Positions 10,573 through 21,248 of a DNA stretch of 64,000 nt are shown piece by piece. The stretch's first letter is position 1, and each line of letters starts with the position of its first letter. Both the position numbers and the translations under genes were made by a program. The stretch is from the NCBI GenBank assembly GCA_034509755.1, contig CM067541.1, positions 56,927,556 through 56,991,555 of the forward strand. The letters are read 5' to 3'. Below the pieces are notes generated by a model. The model had not been told where the DNA came from and made no database searches. It saw only the letters and a program-made list of their open reading frames with translations. This stretch comes from Anisodus tanguticus (lineage: Eukaryota; Streptophyta; Magnoliopsida; Solanales; Solanaceae).

Positions 10573-13500
10573 ATGGACAATACAGTAGCCAATGCCACCA
10601 CTTCCTGTATCCAAGATTCACATTCATCTTCCGTTATAGCGAGTCCTGACGCGACCTTGGGGCGCCATTTAGCCCGAAGGCTAGTTGAAATTGGCATTCA
10701 GGACGTTTTCTCAGTGCCTGGCGATTTCAACCTCACACTTCTTGATCACCTTATTGCTGAGCCTAGGCTAAAAAATATTGGTTGTTGTAATGAGCTTAAT
10801 GCTGGATATGCTGCTGATGGATACGCGAGGGCTCGGAGCGTTGGTGCGTGTGTTGTCACATTTACTGTTGGTGGGCTTAGTGTGTTGAATGCAATTGCTG
10901 GTGCATATAGTGAGAATCTTCCTGTTATTTGCATTGTTGGAGGTCCTAATACTAATGACTATGGAACTAATAGAATTCTTCATCATACTATTGGATTGCC
11001 AGATTTTAGCCAAGAACTTAGATGTTTTCAGACTGTTACATGTTATCAGGTAAGATTAAGTCCTACTTTTTGTTCTTTCTTAATGAGATTTCCTAGTATA
11101 ATTAATCCTAGCATAATAAAATAATATTGTGCTTAGTTGGATGTATAAGATAAGATAATCTGCATAAGAAAAAATGATTTCCGAATAACTAATGCAGTGT
11201 TTGGTTGACAATATTAAACAATATACGTATTAAGGATAAAATGTGGAATAAGGGTAAAAACTTATCCTCATCGGAGGTTTACATCCAGACAATAGATGCA
11301 TGATATGTGTTTGTTTAACACTTTTTAAACTAAAATTATGGTTAACTATTGTATATTTTCACCTTATTAAATCACTTAATCAAGTAAGTTAATATACTTT
11401 GATGTAAACACCGGGTGTTTGGATAAAATGTGGAACAAGAATATTTGTTTCGACAATGCATAGTGAACTAAACTATTTAAAAGACAAAAATTTCCTAATG
11501 TTAGTAATCTCCGAGGCATAACAATCTCCTTGTTATTAATCACAAAATAACAATTCCTCATAATCCATCACGATTTAACTTTTCTTTTTATATTGTAAAA
11601 ACTCCATAAATAACCCTTAACATTATAATCTCGATATAATTAATACGTGAATCAAACGGCTTCTTAGGTTTCCTGTGAAATTTCTATTTCTTTCCCACAT
11701 GAATATCATGCTAAAAGTTTCCTACATATCCAATTTTTTTATGGTAATACCTATAAATCCAACTAATTTTATGTTTCTATGTTTGCTTGTGCTAGGCTGT
11801 GGTAAATAACTTGGAGGATGCACATGAACAAATTGATAGAGCCATTTCCACTGCTCTAAAAGAAAGCAAGCCAGTATACATTAGCATAAGTTGCAATTTG
11901 CCAGCCATCCCTCATCCAACTTTCAGCATAGAACCCATTCCATTTTCTCTATCACCTAAGTAAGCATTACTCGATTATCTTCTTAGCTTCATAAAGATGT
12001 TACATGACAGTGGCGGATCTAAGATTAGACGCAGCGTGTCTAGCTGTATATATGTGTGAGATAAAATTGTCACATATATGAAGAGCATAACCCACCGACT
12101 CTAAATTCTGGATTTGCTACTGTTGTATTGAGAATTGTTGTTTAACTTACGCTTAGAACTTACTGACAATGGCGGATCAAGACTATACGCAGTGACTTCG
12201 ACTATATATGTGTATGGGAAAAAATAATTGCCACATATAGATAGAGCAAAACCCATGACTCTAGATTCTGGATTCGCCATTGCTGCATGAATATTGTTCT
12301 TTAACTTATCACTAACTGATAATTGGCGAATCAAGACTAGACACCGTGGGTTCGACTATATATATCTATGTGTGTGTGAAAAGAAATTGGCACATATATA
12401 AAGAGCATAACCCACTGATACTAGATTCTGGATTCGCCACTGTCGCATGAATATTGTTCTTTAACTCACTCACTTACTGACAATGACTGATCAATACTAG
12501 ACACAGTGAGTTCGACTATATACCTATATACGTGTGTGAAAAGAAGTTGGCACATATATAAAGAGCAGAACCCACTGACAGTAGATTTTGGATTCACCAT
12601 TGCTGCATGAATATTGTTCTTTAACTTACAATTAGAACTTATTGATACAGGTTAAGTAACAAGAGGGGGTTGGAAGCTGCAGTGGATGCAGCAGTGGAAT
12701 TTCTAAGCAAGGCAGTGAAACCAGTTATGATTGGAGGGCCGAAGTTAAGAGTAGCCAAAGCTTGTGATGCTTTTCATGAATTGGCTGATTCTTCTGGCTA
12801 TGCCATGGCTGTAATGCCATCAGCAAAAGGGCTAGTGGCAGAACAACACCCTCACTTCATTGGCACTTACTGGGGTGCAGTAGGCACATCCTATTGCGCG
12901 GAAATTGTTGAATCATCTGATGCATACTTATTTGCTGGTCCAATTTTTAACGACTACAGCTCTGTTGGATACTCGCTTCTAATCAAGAGAGAAAAAGTGT
13001 TAATCGTGCAACCTGATAGAGTTGTAATTGGAAATGGACCGGCTTTTGGTTGTGTCCTAATGAAAGATTTCCTTTCAGAACTAGCAAAGAAGATAAAGAA
13101 AAACGAAACTGCTTATGAAAACTATCGTCGGATATTTGTGCCTGAAGGAACTCCTTTAAAGTCGGAGCCTAACGAACCTCTAAGGGTCAATGTTCTGTTC
13201 CAGCATATACAAAAGATGCTTTCAAGTGAAACAGCTGTGATTGCTGAGACAGGAGATTCTTGGTTCAATTGTCAGAAGCTTAAGTTACCAGAAGGATGTG
13301 GGTATGTGATTAATAACAGCTTATCAGAATGGTATCCATTTTATTTTCACACATTAGACGAAAAAAGTTCGTGTTGCAGGTATCAATTCCAGATGCAATA
13401 TGGCTCCATTGGTTGGTCCGTTGGTGCTACCTTGGGCTATGCACAATCCGTACCCAAAAAACGTGTCATTTCTTGCATTGGTGATGGAAGTTTTCAGGTA

Positions 13501-14057
13501 ATTTTTCTCAAATATTTTCCTGAAAAATGACTTCTGTCATACCAGACACACCTAATATGTTACTACTATCACTCGTGTGGGAGAACTAAATGTTAAGTGA
13601 TATTTTGGATCATAGGTTACTGCACAAGACGTGTCAACGATGATTCGTTGTGACCAAAAGAGCATCATTTTCTTGATTAATAATGGTGGCTACACCATTG
13701 AAGTTGAAATACATGATGGGCCATACAATGTGATCAAGAACTGGAACTATACTGGCTTGGTGGATGCTATTCACAATGATGAAGGCAATTGCTGGACAAT
13801 GAAGGTGAGAGTTATTGTATAGAAATGCTCATTGATACTTTGAAAAAACGGCGTTGTTTTCAAATTGTTTGATAACTGAATTGCAGGTAAGGACTGAAGA
13901 AGAGCTCACAGAAGCAATTGCAACAGCAACCGGAGAGAAGAAGGATTGTTTATGCTTCATTGAAGTTATTGTTCACAAGGATGATACTAGCAAAGAGTTG
14001 CTTGAATGGGGATCCAGAGTCTGTTCTGCCAATGGCCGTCCTCCAAATCCTCAATAA
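10573..14057 (+). CDS. PDC: Pyruvate decarboxylase, six exons
   Basis: Exons 10573-11049, 11796-11959, 12651-13301, 13380-13497, 13616-13804 and 13887-14057 join to 1770 nt, 589 aa, full length for a plant PDC. The enzyme uses thiamine diphosphate and Mg2+ to convert pyruvate to acetaldehyde and CO2 in the cytosol, the first step of ethanol fermentation and of the pollen PDH bypass. Visible signs: N-terminal ThDP domain with the catalytic Glu (E74 in CCNELNAGYAADGYA), the paired His (H137-H138 in ILHHTIGLPDF), the C-terminal ThDP motif GDGS (465-468) to NN (492-493), and the active-site Glu E499 in YTIEVE. No key residue is missing. The 13302-13379 intron is only 78 nt, in frame and without stops, so retention would add 26 aa just before YQFQMQYGS. 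Intron 2 holds four tandem MITE copies. The first ATG gives the normal variable N-terminus. Confidence 0.97.
12008..12640 (+). repeat. Four tandem ~155-bp units, each a hAT-type MITE plus intron 3' end
   Basis: Units start near 12008, 12167, 12319 and 12480. Each begins with a version of CAGTGGCGGATC, has a cacatatata-gagcataaccca core, then an end resembling GGATTCGCCACTG (inverse of the start), then a tgcatgaatattgttctttaactta spacer. The last spacer leads into the true acceptor (attgatacag, 12650). The terminal sequences match the hAT-type MITE at 38043. The array fills most of PDC intron 2. Confidence 0.75.
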
Positions 14058-14077
14058 GTCTGTTAGATTAATCTCAT

Positions 14078-14266
14078 TTAGCAATGTCAACAGTCTGGGT
14101 TTATCTTATCTAGAATTGAGGTAGCACTTCTTTTTTCTAGTTTTGGACAACAGTGTTGTCTTAGCACACCTGGAGTATTAAACTTCTTGGTTTTAATTCT
14201 CTAAACTTCGAGTAATTAGAAAGTTGTTTACCATTTAATAAAATGGATTTTTGGAATTAATTGCTA
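14078..14266 (+). repeat. PDC 3' flank, also present at 15989-16166
   Basis: The PDC 3' untranslated region from agcaatgtcaacagtctggg to aaatggatttttggaatta is repeated, diverged, about 1.9 kb downstream. The original adjoins the PDC stop codon and holds the likely polyadenylation region (aataaaatgg). Confidence 0.8.
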
Positions 14267-14935
14267 CAGTTTCGATCGGTTGATTTAGCACTCTCACTCA
14301 TTAATCCTGATCATGTTTACGGGATCTATTCTAGCTAACATACAATAATGATTAACAGGACCCTTAATATCAGACGACATCTTTGGAAGTTATAAATGAA
14401 GCTTTTCGTAGTTGATTGAAGTTTAAGATATGATATTTCAAACATAGCTGCTTTGAAACTATGCAGTTTGCCAAATTGCATGTAAGAATTCAATCAACAA
14501 CCATTTGTCATTAGCTTTGTAGTATAAATTGCAGACCTAAAAATATTTATATTTATCAAATTTCTCTTTTGATCACCTGTCCATAAATGACCTCTTACAC
14601 GTTACACCATGTAGACTCTACTTAGTAGAAGATAAGACAACAAAAGTTTCTCCTACAGCGTAAGAAATTTTGGAGCCTAAATTACTGATTTGATGCACTG
14701 CAGACACAAACCAAAACCACCATAAAAGAGTATTACAGACATTTTCTTACGTAGATGTTCAACTGTTTGATCTAAGTTGTGATATTACTTATTACTTATT
14801 AGGTACTAAGCATGAACGAAATGGATCACTTCAGAACAGATAGTTGCATCCAGTATTTACACGAACAGACATTATTTTAAAATTATATAATAAATTGAGA
14901 TAAAAATATAACATTAATCACAGTTACTCTACACT
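14267..14935. other. Intergenic, no gene seen
   Basis: AT-rich spacer downstream of PDC; part of it (ctgatttgatgcactgcag, about 14686) is echoed near 16180 as part of the same duplication. No gene recognised. Confidence 0.5.
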
Positions 14936-15070
14936 GGTGGGATGGTTGTTACATATTATTTCATAATGTATCGTACTATGTTATATTGTATTGTATTGTA
15001 TTGTTTTGATTAATACAACGTTTGGATAGATTGTATCGGTTCTCGTCGTCACATAATCTCATACATCAAC
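14936..15070 (+). mobile_element. Dispersed MITE-like repeat, copy 1
   Basis: The stretch ggatggttgttacatatt...ataatgtatcgta...cgtttggatagattgtatc...cgtc.tcacataa matches, in reverse orientation, sequence at about 27790-27915. Two copies in opposite orientation inside one window show a dispersed repeat family. Class unknown; no coding capacity. Confidence 0.65.
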
Positions 15071-15084
15071 AATTTAAAGGATAA

Positions 15085-15540
15085 GCCTACAAAAAAAGCA
15101 GGGCAGGGGTAAAACATGAGCGCACTCTCTGGGAATTCGGTCCAACATCAACGCACTAAACATATCGAGATGGATATTCACTTTGTTCGCGAAAAGGTAG
15201 CTCGTGGATAAATACGTGTGTTGCATGTCTTTTCAAGGTACCAAATTGATCACATCTTTACTAAATGTATTCACTTGATTCTGTTTGAAGATTTTAGGGA
15301 CAACCTCGATGTACGACAACCGCCCACTATAATTGCGGGGTGTGATAGAAACTGTAACAACAAATTCTAGTGTAGTTAGATTTCTTACCCTATTTTGTAA
15401 ATTCCTGTATAAATGTAATTAAGATATTAGTATTATAGTATGAATAAGATTTTTCATATTTAGATATTGTATATTGTATACAGACTTCTTCACGACATGC
15501 GTCACAAGTGTTATCTAAACTTATAACAATAAATACACTT
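15085..15540 (+). mobile_element. Copia 3' remnant: end of RNase H plus LTR start
   Basis: The + strand encodes a decayed Copia C-terminus (HIEMDIHFVREKVA, an in-frame stop, then IRVLHV, HIFTK and FEDFRDNL), the same region as in the larger element at 18 kb. It is followed by a polypurine-like stretch (attgcgggg) and TGTGATAG, a probable LTR start at about 15340. The right end is not clear, and the upstream pol region is absent. It is a different subfamily from the 17.8-22.9 kb element since the LTR start differs. Confidence 0.7.
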
Positions 15541-15874
15541 AAGCATCATTGTCGTAGTGGACAATATAAGATGGAGCCCAACATACGTAAACAAATGAAT
15601 TGGGATGGTGTAGGATGAGGATTAAGTAAGATTTTCAATCAAATTTTGTATTCAGAATAAAATTTCCCGTACTAAACAACATTTCGTTGGACTAAGAACC
15701 AAGTATTGCCTTTTAAGTTAAATAAACAATCTCTCAATCATAACTTCCATTAAAATCCCAAAATCCAAGATATAAGTTGGCAATTGTCATACAATTTTTT
15801 TGATGCGTTATATGTTGAGATAAATACAATTAATCCACACAGTTGTAGACATTGTAACATATTCATAACACAAA

Positions 15875-16350
15875 ATTAGCACGCAAATGCCCAATAAGAT
15901 AAATCAAGTGAAAAACACTAATTAAAGGAGTAAATATCATATATGATCTATAACCAGAAAATTGCATATATGATTTACCAAATATTTTTTAGCAATGTTA
16001 ACAGTCTGGGTTTATCTTATATAGAATGAAGTAGCACGTTTCAATAACAGTGGTGTCCAGCCTCGAGTATTAGACTTCTTTGTTTAAACTTTTAACTCTC
16101 TAAACTTTGAGTTATTAGAAAGCTGTTTAACATTTAATAAAATGGATTTTTGGAATTAGTTACATGGATCTATTTCTTACAGATTTGATGAACTGCAGAT
16201 TATTTTAAAGTGATATACTCCTAACAAATTGACATAAAAATTAGCACGCAAATGCCCAACACTTGAACTAAAAAATGATTAAGAAAGATAAATCGATTGA
16301 AAAACATTAGTTAAGGGATAAATATCATATATGATTTATAACCAGAAAAT
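15875..16350 (+). repeat. Direct repeats flanking the duplicated PDC 3' flank
   Basis: attagcacgcaaatgccca ... taaatcaagtgaaaaacact ... atcatatatgat.tataaccagaaaatt occurs at about 15875-15965 and, with a 20-bp insertion, at 16240-16350. Between them, 15989-16166, lies the second copy of the PDC 3' flank (agcaatgttaacagtctggg to tttttggaatta). Confidence 0.75.
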
Positions 16351-16445
16351 TTCTCAAAAGCAGAATTTCATTAGGTGCTGAAAATAAAACAAATTAACTC
16401 AAGGCGAAGGAGAGATATGTCAAAAGCTAACAACTTCGGAATATG

Positions 16446-16623
16446 CTACTTGGATCTCTGTCTCATCTTTCGGCGCTTCCTCTTCAATCTCCTCATACGC
16501 TTCTTCTTCCACTATAAATATTTTTAAAAAAAAAATTACAATCAATAAGAAAAAACATAACAAAATTCTGTATAGAAAATGCAATTTAAAAAAATAAGGA
16601 TGTGGACGTACCTTGGCTCTCAT
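16446..16623 (-). CDS. RPL41: 60S ribosomal protein eL41 (RPL41), two exons
   Basis: On the minus strand exon 1 (16623-16612) encodes MRAK and exon 2 (16511-16446) encodes WKKKRMRRLKRKRRK followed by MRQRSK and TAG, giving the complete 25-residue eL41, the smallest and most basic eukaryotic ribosomal protein. The intron (16611-16513/16512) is GT-AG, about 100 nt, placed after codon 4. It is easily missed because the whole protein is 25 codons. eL41 is a single helix that sits at the subunit interface of the ribosome. The protein sequence is the family consensus throughout, so the gene looks functional. Its promoter lies to the right with telo-box and site II motifs. Confidence 0.97.
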
Positions 16624-16702
16624 GGTGAATCAGCTACGACGTGAGGGACTCTGTTTACCTCCTGACCGGAGTTGAACAAGAGATATAGGGGGGACTGGTG
16701 GA

Positions 16703-16786
16703 ATATAAAAAGAAACCCTAGAAGATATGATTCATGGGCTTGGGCAAATCACTAGTTGATTTGATTCTTGGTCCGACAAATGGGCC
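16703..16786 (-). promoter_or_regulatory. eL41 promoter: TATA-like, telo-box and site II motifs
   Basis: Going upstream of the eL41 ATG: a TATA-like TTTTATATTC (16701-16710), a telo-box AAACCCTA (16713-16720, + strand orientation) and two site II elements, TGGGCT (16735-16740) and TGGGCC (16781-16786). The telo-box plus site II pair is well established in promoters of plant ribosomal protein genes, where TCP factors bind site II. The link to this gene is inferred from position. Confidence 0.8.
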
Positions 16787-16884
16787 CAAACGGTAGGTTT
16801 ATATATGTAAGATTTGCACCGACTAGCTGATTTTATAAATTAATACTATTTAACTTGTGTTTAATTTTTCAAATAGTTAACTTT

Positions 16885-17296
16885 TAGGCACTGTTAGCAA
16901 AGTGTTTGTTTGTTTTTTTGGCTTTTAAGCTTTTTTCTATTTTTTAAAATAATTGGGTGAGATAAAAAGTGTTTTTAAGCACTTATTTTTAGGTTAAAAA
17001 GTACAAAAATAAATCAAAAATTAAAAGTTGGGTAGAACCAACTTATGGCTTTTAGTTTTTGACTTATAAGCTATCTTTAAAAAACACCCTTTGATAGAGT
17101 GTTTGGATTGACTTATTTTAAGTGTTTATTGACTTTTAAGTACTTTTTAAATTTTCGTGGTAATTGGCAATGAAAAAAGTGCTTAAAAGCACTTACTTTT
17201 AGGCATGAAAAGTACAAAAATAAATCAAAAATTGAGTATTACCAACTTATAATTTTTAGCTTATAAGCTACTTTTAAAAGACAAATCAAACCCCTC
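16885..17296. mobile_element. Two adjacent copies of a hAT-like MITE
   Basis: Copy 1, about 16885-17088, and copy 2, about 17098-17296, share cttttaag...agtgcttttaagcactta, aaaagtacaaaaataaatc, accaacttat and cttataagctacttttaa. Copy 2 starts gtgtttggattgactta and ends aaatcaaacccctc, an inverted pair typical of a common Solanaceae MITE. No coding frame. Confidence 0.65.
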
Positions 17297-17808
17297 TAAG
17301 TGTTGTTCGTCCTCTTCTTCCTTGGCTTTTTCTACTTCTTCCTAGTAAAAATTGTAAATAGCAAATCAAGCTTTTTGGATTGGAAGTTTTCAAATTTTAA
17401 ACATATGAATTTGAAGTTGTGGTTTGCCAAGCTAACTTCAACTTTAGGCATTTGAATTTAAAGTTAGTCTTGATACCGTATGTTTGAAGTTTGAAAACTC
17501 AAAGTCGAAATTTTAAATTTAACTACTGAATTTACTCGCGCGAATTAATAAATTTAGAAATATTATTATTTCCTATAAAAAGATAGGGGAAAATGTTCAT
17601 GTATATAACACACAAAATCTAATTTAATTCCATACATTGATGAGCTCACAACATAAAAACTATTAATATAGCTTAGCTGAATTGCATTTTTCTTTATCGT
17701 GTTTTTTTAAAACGAAAAAGAAAAAGAGAAAAATATTTTCGAGATTTTTTTTCACTTTTAAACATGTCTGTGGGTGTTGGGGTAGAAAGAACAACATGGA
17801 TATAAGTT
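17297..17808. other. Intergenic, no gene seen
   Basis: AT-rich spacer between the MITE pair and the Copia target site. No gene recognised. Confidence 0.5.
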
Positions 17809-17813
17809 TTGAC

Positions 17814-17865
17814 TGTAGAATTGTATTAATCTCTCTCCAAGCTTTTGTTATTAATACAAAACATA

Positions 17866-17904
<39 letters not shown>

Positions 17905-17985
17905 TTCTCTAATAAGGGTCTTAATTCTACCATAATTATACAATACACAATATGGTAAATTATGTAACCTATACACGTGCTAATA
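17814..17985 (-). repeat. Copia 3' LTR
   Basis: Left copy of the LTR in + coordinates. It contains a long TA run (about 17866-17902) that the other LTR lacks. Adjacent to the C-rich polypurine tract complement at 17988-18002. Confidence 0.9.
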
Positions 17986-17997
17986 CACCCCCCCCCC

Positions 17998-19190
17998 TTT
18001 TGAAGCGCCAGTAGTTGTAGATGTGGCCACACCAACCCTTTCGTTCTTATCGATCGGAGCGGGAGGAGGTCGGACGCTGAGACTGGATCCGAAATCAAGA
18101 AAGAGTTGTCTAGGAAGGCCTTTGGTGAAAATATTTGCATACTTATATGAATAAGGCACATGCAACACCCTAACATGACCAAGGGCAACCTTCTCACGAA
18201 CAAAGTGTATATACATCTCAATGTGTTTGGTTCGCTGATACCGAATCGGATTATGAGATTAATATGTGGTGGAGAAGTTATCACAGTAAACCAAAGAAGT
18301 CTTGCACAAGGGACATTGCATCTCCAAGAGAAGGTTTCAAAGCCAACAGATCTCAGCAACAACACTAGCAACGCCTCTGTACTCTGTTTCTGCACTCGAA
18401 CGGGATAGGGTGGCCTGCCTTTTGGCAGACCATGAAATGAGATTATCCCCTAAGAAAACACAGTAGTCAGAAGTGGAACGTCGAGTGTCCGGACAACCTG
18501 CCCAATCAGCATCCGTGTACGATAACAACCTGATTGGTGCTTAGGGGTATAGGTGTAATCCATAATCAAGGGTGCCCTTAACATAGCGAATGATACGTTT
18601 AAGGCCATTGAAATGAGGCTCACTGGGAGCATGCATAAATAAGCATACCTGCTGAACAACATAAGCGATGTCAGGCCTGGTGAAGGTAAGATATTGAAGT
18701 GCTCCTGCAAGACTCCTGTAAAAAGTGGGATCGGACACTGGGTTACTATCAACAGCACTAAGCTTTGATTTAGAGTCAACCGGAGTGGACATGATCTTGC
18801 AGTTTGCCATCTTAGTCTTGTACACTATCTCATCTGCATACTTACGCTGACATAAAAACATAGTAAACGCAGAACGTGTCACCGATATCCCCAAAAAATA
18901 ACACAATAAGTAGTGCAATAATCTCATTTTTCAACACATCAGAGGAAGCAATGAGCACGGTATCATCCACATATAACAGCAAATAAGCAATGTTACTACC
19001 TCGGTGAAAAGTAAAGAGAGAATTATCAAATTTGCTGCATACGAACCCAATCTGCATAATGTATTGTGCAAAGCGATCATACCATGCCCGATGGGCTTGT
19101 TTCAAACCATAGAGTGACTTACAGAGATGACATACATGCTGAAGGGTTGCCGGATGAACGAAACCAGACATCTGGTGCATGTAAACAGTT
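17998..19190 (-). pseudogene. Copia reverse transcriptase and RNase H, broken
   Basis: The RT part includes LYGLKQA.RAWYDRF and the catalytic LLYVDD (about 18970-19130). A frameshift near 18890-18920 separates it from LGISVTRSA...MFLCQRKYADEI and the RPDIAYVVQQV block (18541-18900). An in-frame TAA at 18541 interrupts before SYTDADWAGCPDTRRST, where the RNase H region begins (SRSSAETEYRG). A TGA at about 18337 replaces a codon after ICWL, and the end (HFVREKVALGHVRVLHVP, IFTKGLP) is readable again. Not expected to be active. Confidence 0.9.
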
Positions 19191-20216
19191 TCTTTCAGAT
19201 CACCATGTAGAAACGCATTCTTTATATCAAGCTGATGAATAGGTCAATGTTTACCCATAGCAATACTCAGAACTGTGCGAATGGTAACCAGTTTCACAAC
19301 CTGACTGAATGTCTCACCACAATCAATACCCTCCTACTGATTAGTATCATTTGCTACAAGTATAGCCTTATACCTTTCTAAGTCACCACTGTCTCTGTAT
19401 TTGTGACGAAAATGCCACATGCATTGGATCACATTCACCCCCTCCAGTCGAGGAACCAAATCCCAAGTGTGTTATTTCATTAAAGCATTAAACTTCTCAT
19501 ACATGACCACATTCCAATTTGGGTCTAGTTTGGCTAATTTTGGGCTTTGGGGAATTGGAGAAATGGTTTGTGTGGATATGTTAAATTGGACTTCATGTTT
19601 GAAAATCTTGTGTTGGGCACGGGTTTCCATATGGTGTGTGAGGGCAGTGTGGTTTTTTGTGCAGGTAATCGGGTCTGGGTCACTGTGTGGGTATGGTGTG
19701 TCGATTTGGATGTTGGGTGATGCTACGGGTCGGGGTAGTTTCAGGGTTCGACGACGGGAGCTGTGGATTTACCTATCTGAGCAGATCGATATGTGGTGAG
19801 ATGGAAGATGTTGGGTACGATGTCGGTGGGGGGTTTGGACAAATGGGTTGGGTCGGTGTTCCAGTAGTGGTGGTATGGTGTGACTATCCAGTGGCTGGTG
19901 GGTTGGGAGTGATGGTTTAGTTTGGATTTGCAGTGGCTTGGGGTTTTGCGGTGGTGTCATGGGACGGTGAAGGTTACACAATGAAAGGGACAGTGACTGA
20001 TGGTGAAGCCGAGACAGTAGGATGACAGCTGATGGTGGTAGTTGGCGATATTTATGACGGAGAAAAGGGAAGCGACGACGACACATAGATGCGGTCGGTG
20101 GTGGTGGCTGAACCGCAGACCGGCGGTCGACGATGTCGACAGGAGGTGGCAGATGTGGTGTTTGGATGGTTGACTAACACAGTTCGCTGAGAATAACGGG
20201 GGAGATGTCGGACTCG
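19191..20216 (-). pseudogene. Copia integrase-RT linker region, decayed
   Basis: Between integrase and RT. The first 250 bases keep faint RT N-terminal signal; 19430-20210 is strikingly GT-rich on the + strand (Cys/His/Pro/Ser-rich on the coding strand) as in the variable linkers of Copia proteins. Open frames on the + strand here are antisense shadows. Confidence 0.6.
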
Positions 20217-21248
20217 TCAAGAAAGGTAGAGTCCATTTTTTGAAATTTGTGAATATCCAAAAAAAACGAAGGTGGTCTCATCAAACGTGACGTGACGAGA
20301 GATGTGGATTTGATGAGTTGACATGTCATAGCAGAGATAGCTCCTATGATTAGACGGGAAGCCTATGAAGACACAGGGAGTGGTTCGAGGTGCTAATTTG
20401 TGAGGGGCGGTGGAGGCAAGATTGGGGAAACACAGGCAACCGAATATCCTAAGGTGATCGTAGGAAGGGATCCGACGGTACATAATTTCGGTTGGGGTCA
20501 TATTATGAAAGGTACTGGTAGGTAAAATATTTAGAATATATTCTACCATTTTGACGGCATAGACCCAGAAGGACAGAGGATTGGAGGCATGAAACAGTAA
20601 AGTACGAACCATGTTATTTATGGTGCGGATGATTCGTTTTGCTTTATCATTTTGATGCGATCTGTGGGGACATGAGAAATGAAAAACCATGCCATTGTTT
20701 CGACAGAATCGGTGAAACATGAAATTATTGAATTCACGACCATTATCACACTGAAAAGATTTAATGCATTTTTTAAACTGTGTTTTGATAAAGGTATGAA
20801 ACTCAAGAAATTTGGCAAACACTTCTGATTTAAATTTGAGCGGGTAGATCCAAATATAATGAGAAAAATCATCTAACAAGACAAGATAATATTTATGACC
20901 CAATGAACTAGAGATATGTGACGTCCACAAATCCGCATGAATAATATCAAAAGGAGAAAACGTAACACTTGTAGATGATTTAAAAGGAAGACGAACATGT
21001 TTGCCTAAAGAACAAGAAACATAGTGCTGGACAAGTTTCCAAGTATTACATGTAATAAAATTATTGTCTCTAAGAAAATTAAAATTTGGGGCTCCTGGGT
21101 GACCAAGCCTATTATGCCAAGTTGACAGAGAGATAACAACTAGAGATATGGGAGAGCAAGAGCTGGATGCGAAAGTGGATGAGAATGGATAGAGATCCCC
21201 CGTGCTATTGCATCTCGTAAGAGGTGTCCCCGTACGAAGATCCTTCAC
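20217..21248 (-). pseudogene. Copia gag-pre-integrase and integrase core, catalytic Glu lost
   Basis: An uninterrupted 343-codon stretch. Pre-integrase zinc region WHNRLGHPGAPNF is present, then the integrase core with D in IHADLWTS and D in SFQCDNGREF. Where the third catalytic residue (Glu) is expected, after HQN, the sequence reads DKAKR instead of a G-x-A-E-R pattern, so the Glu is Lys. The C-terminal part (RIFGCLCFPNL, GFPSNHRSYLCYD) is typical Copia. The substitution predicts an inactive integrase despite the intact frame. Confidence 0.88.

Noticed and set aside
16420..16623. A 67-codon acidic minus-strand frame
   Set aside because: It reads through the eL41 intron in another frame; the spliced 25-codon eL41 explains the sequence.
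17663..17912. Open frames on both strands across the TA run
   Set aside because: They depend on the (TA)n microsatellite in the Copia LTR and have no family signal.
19419..19920. Tryptophan/Gly-rich open frames on the + strand
   Set aside because: Antisense to the GT-rich Copia linker; composition alone explains them.
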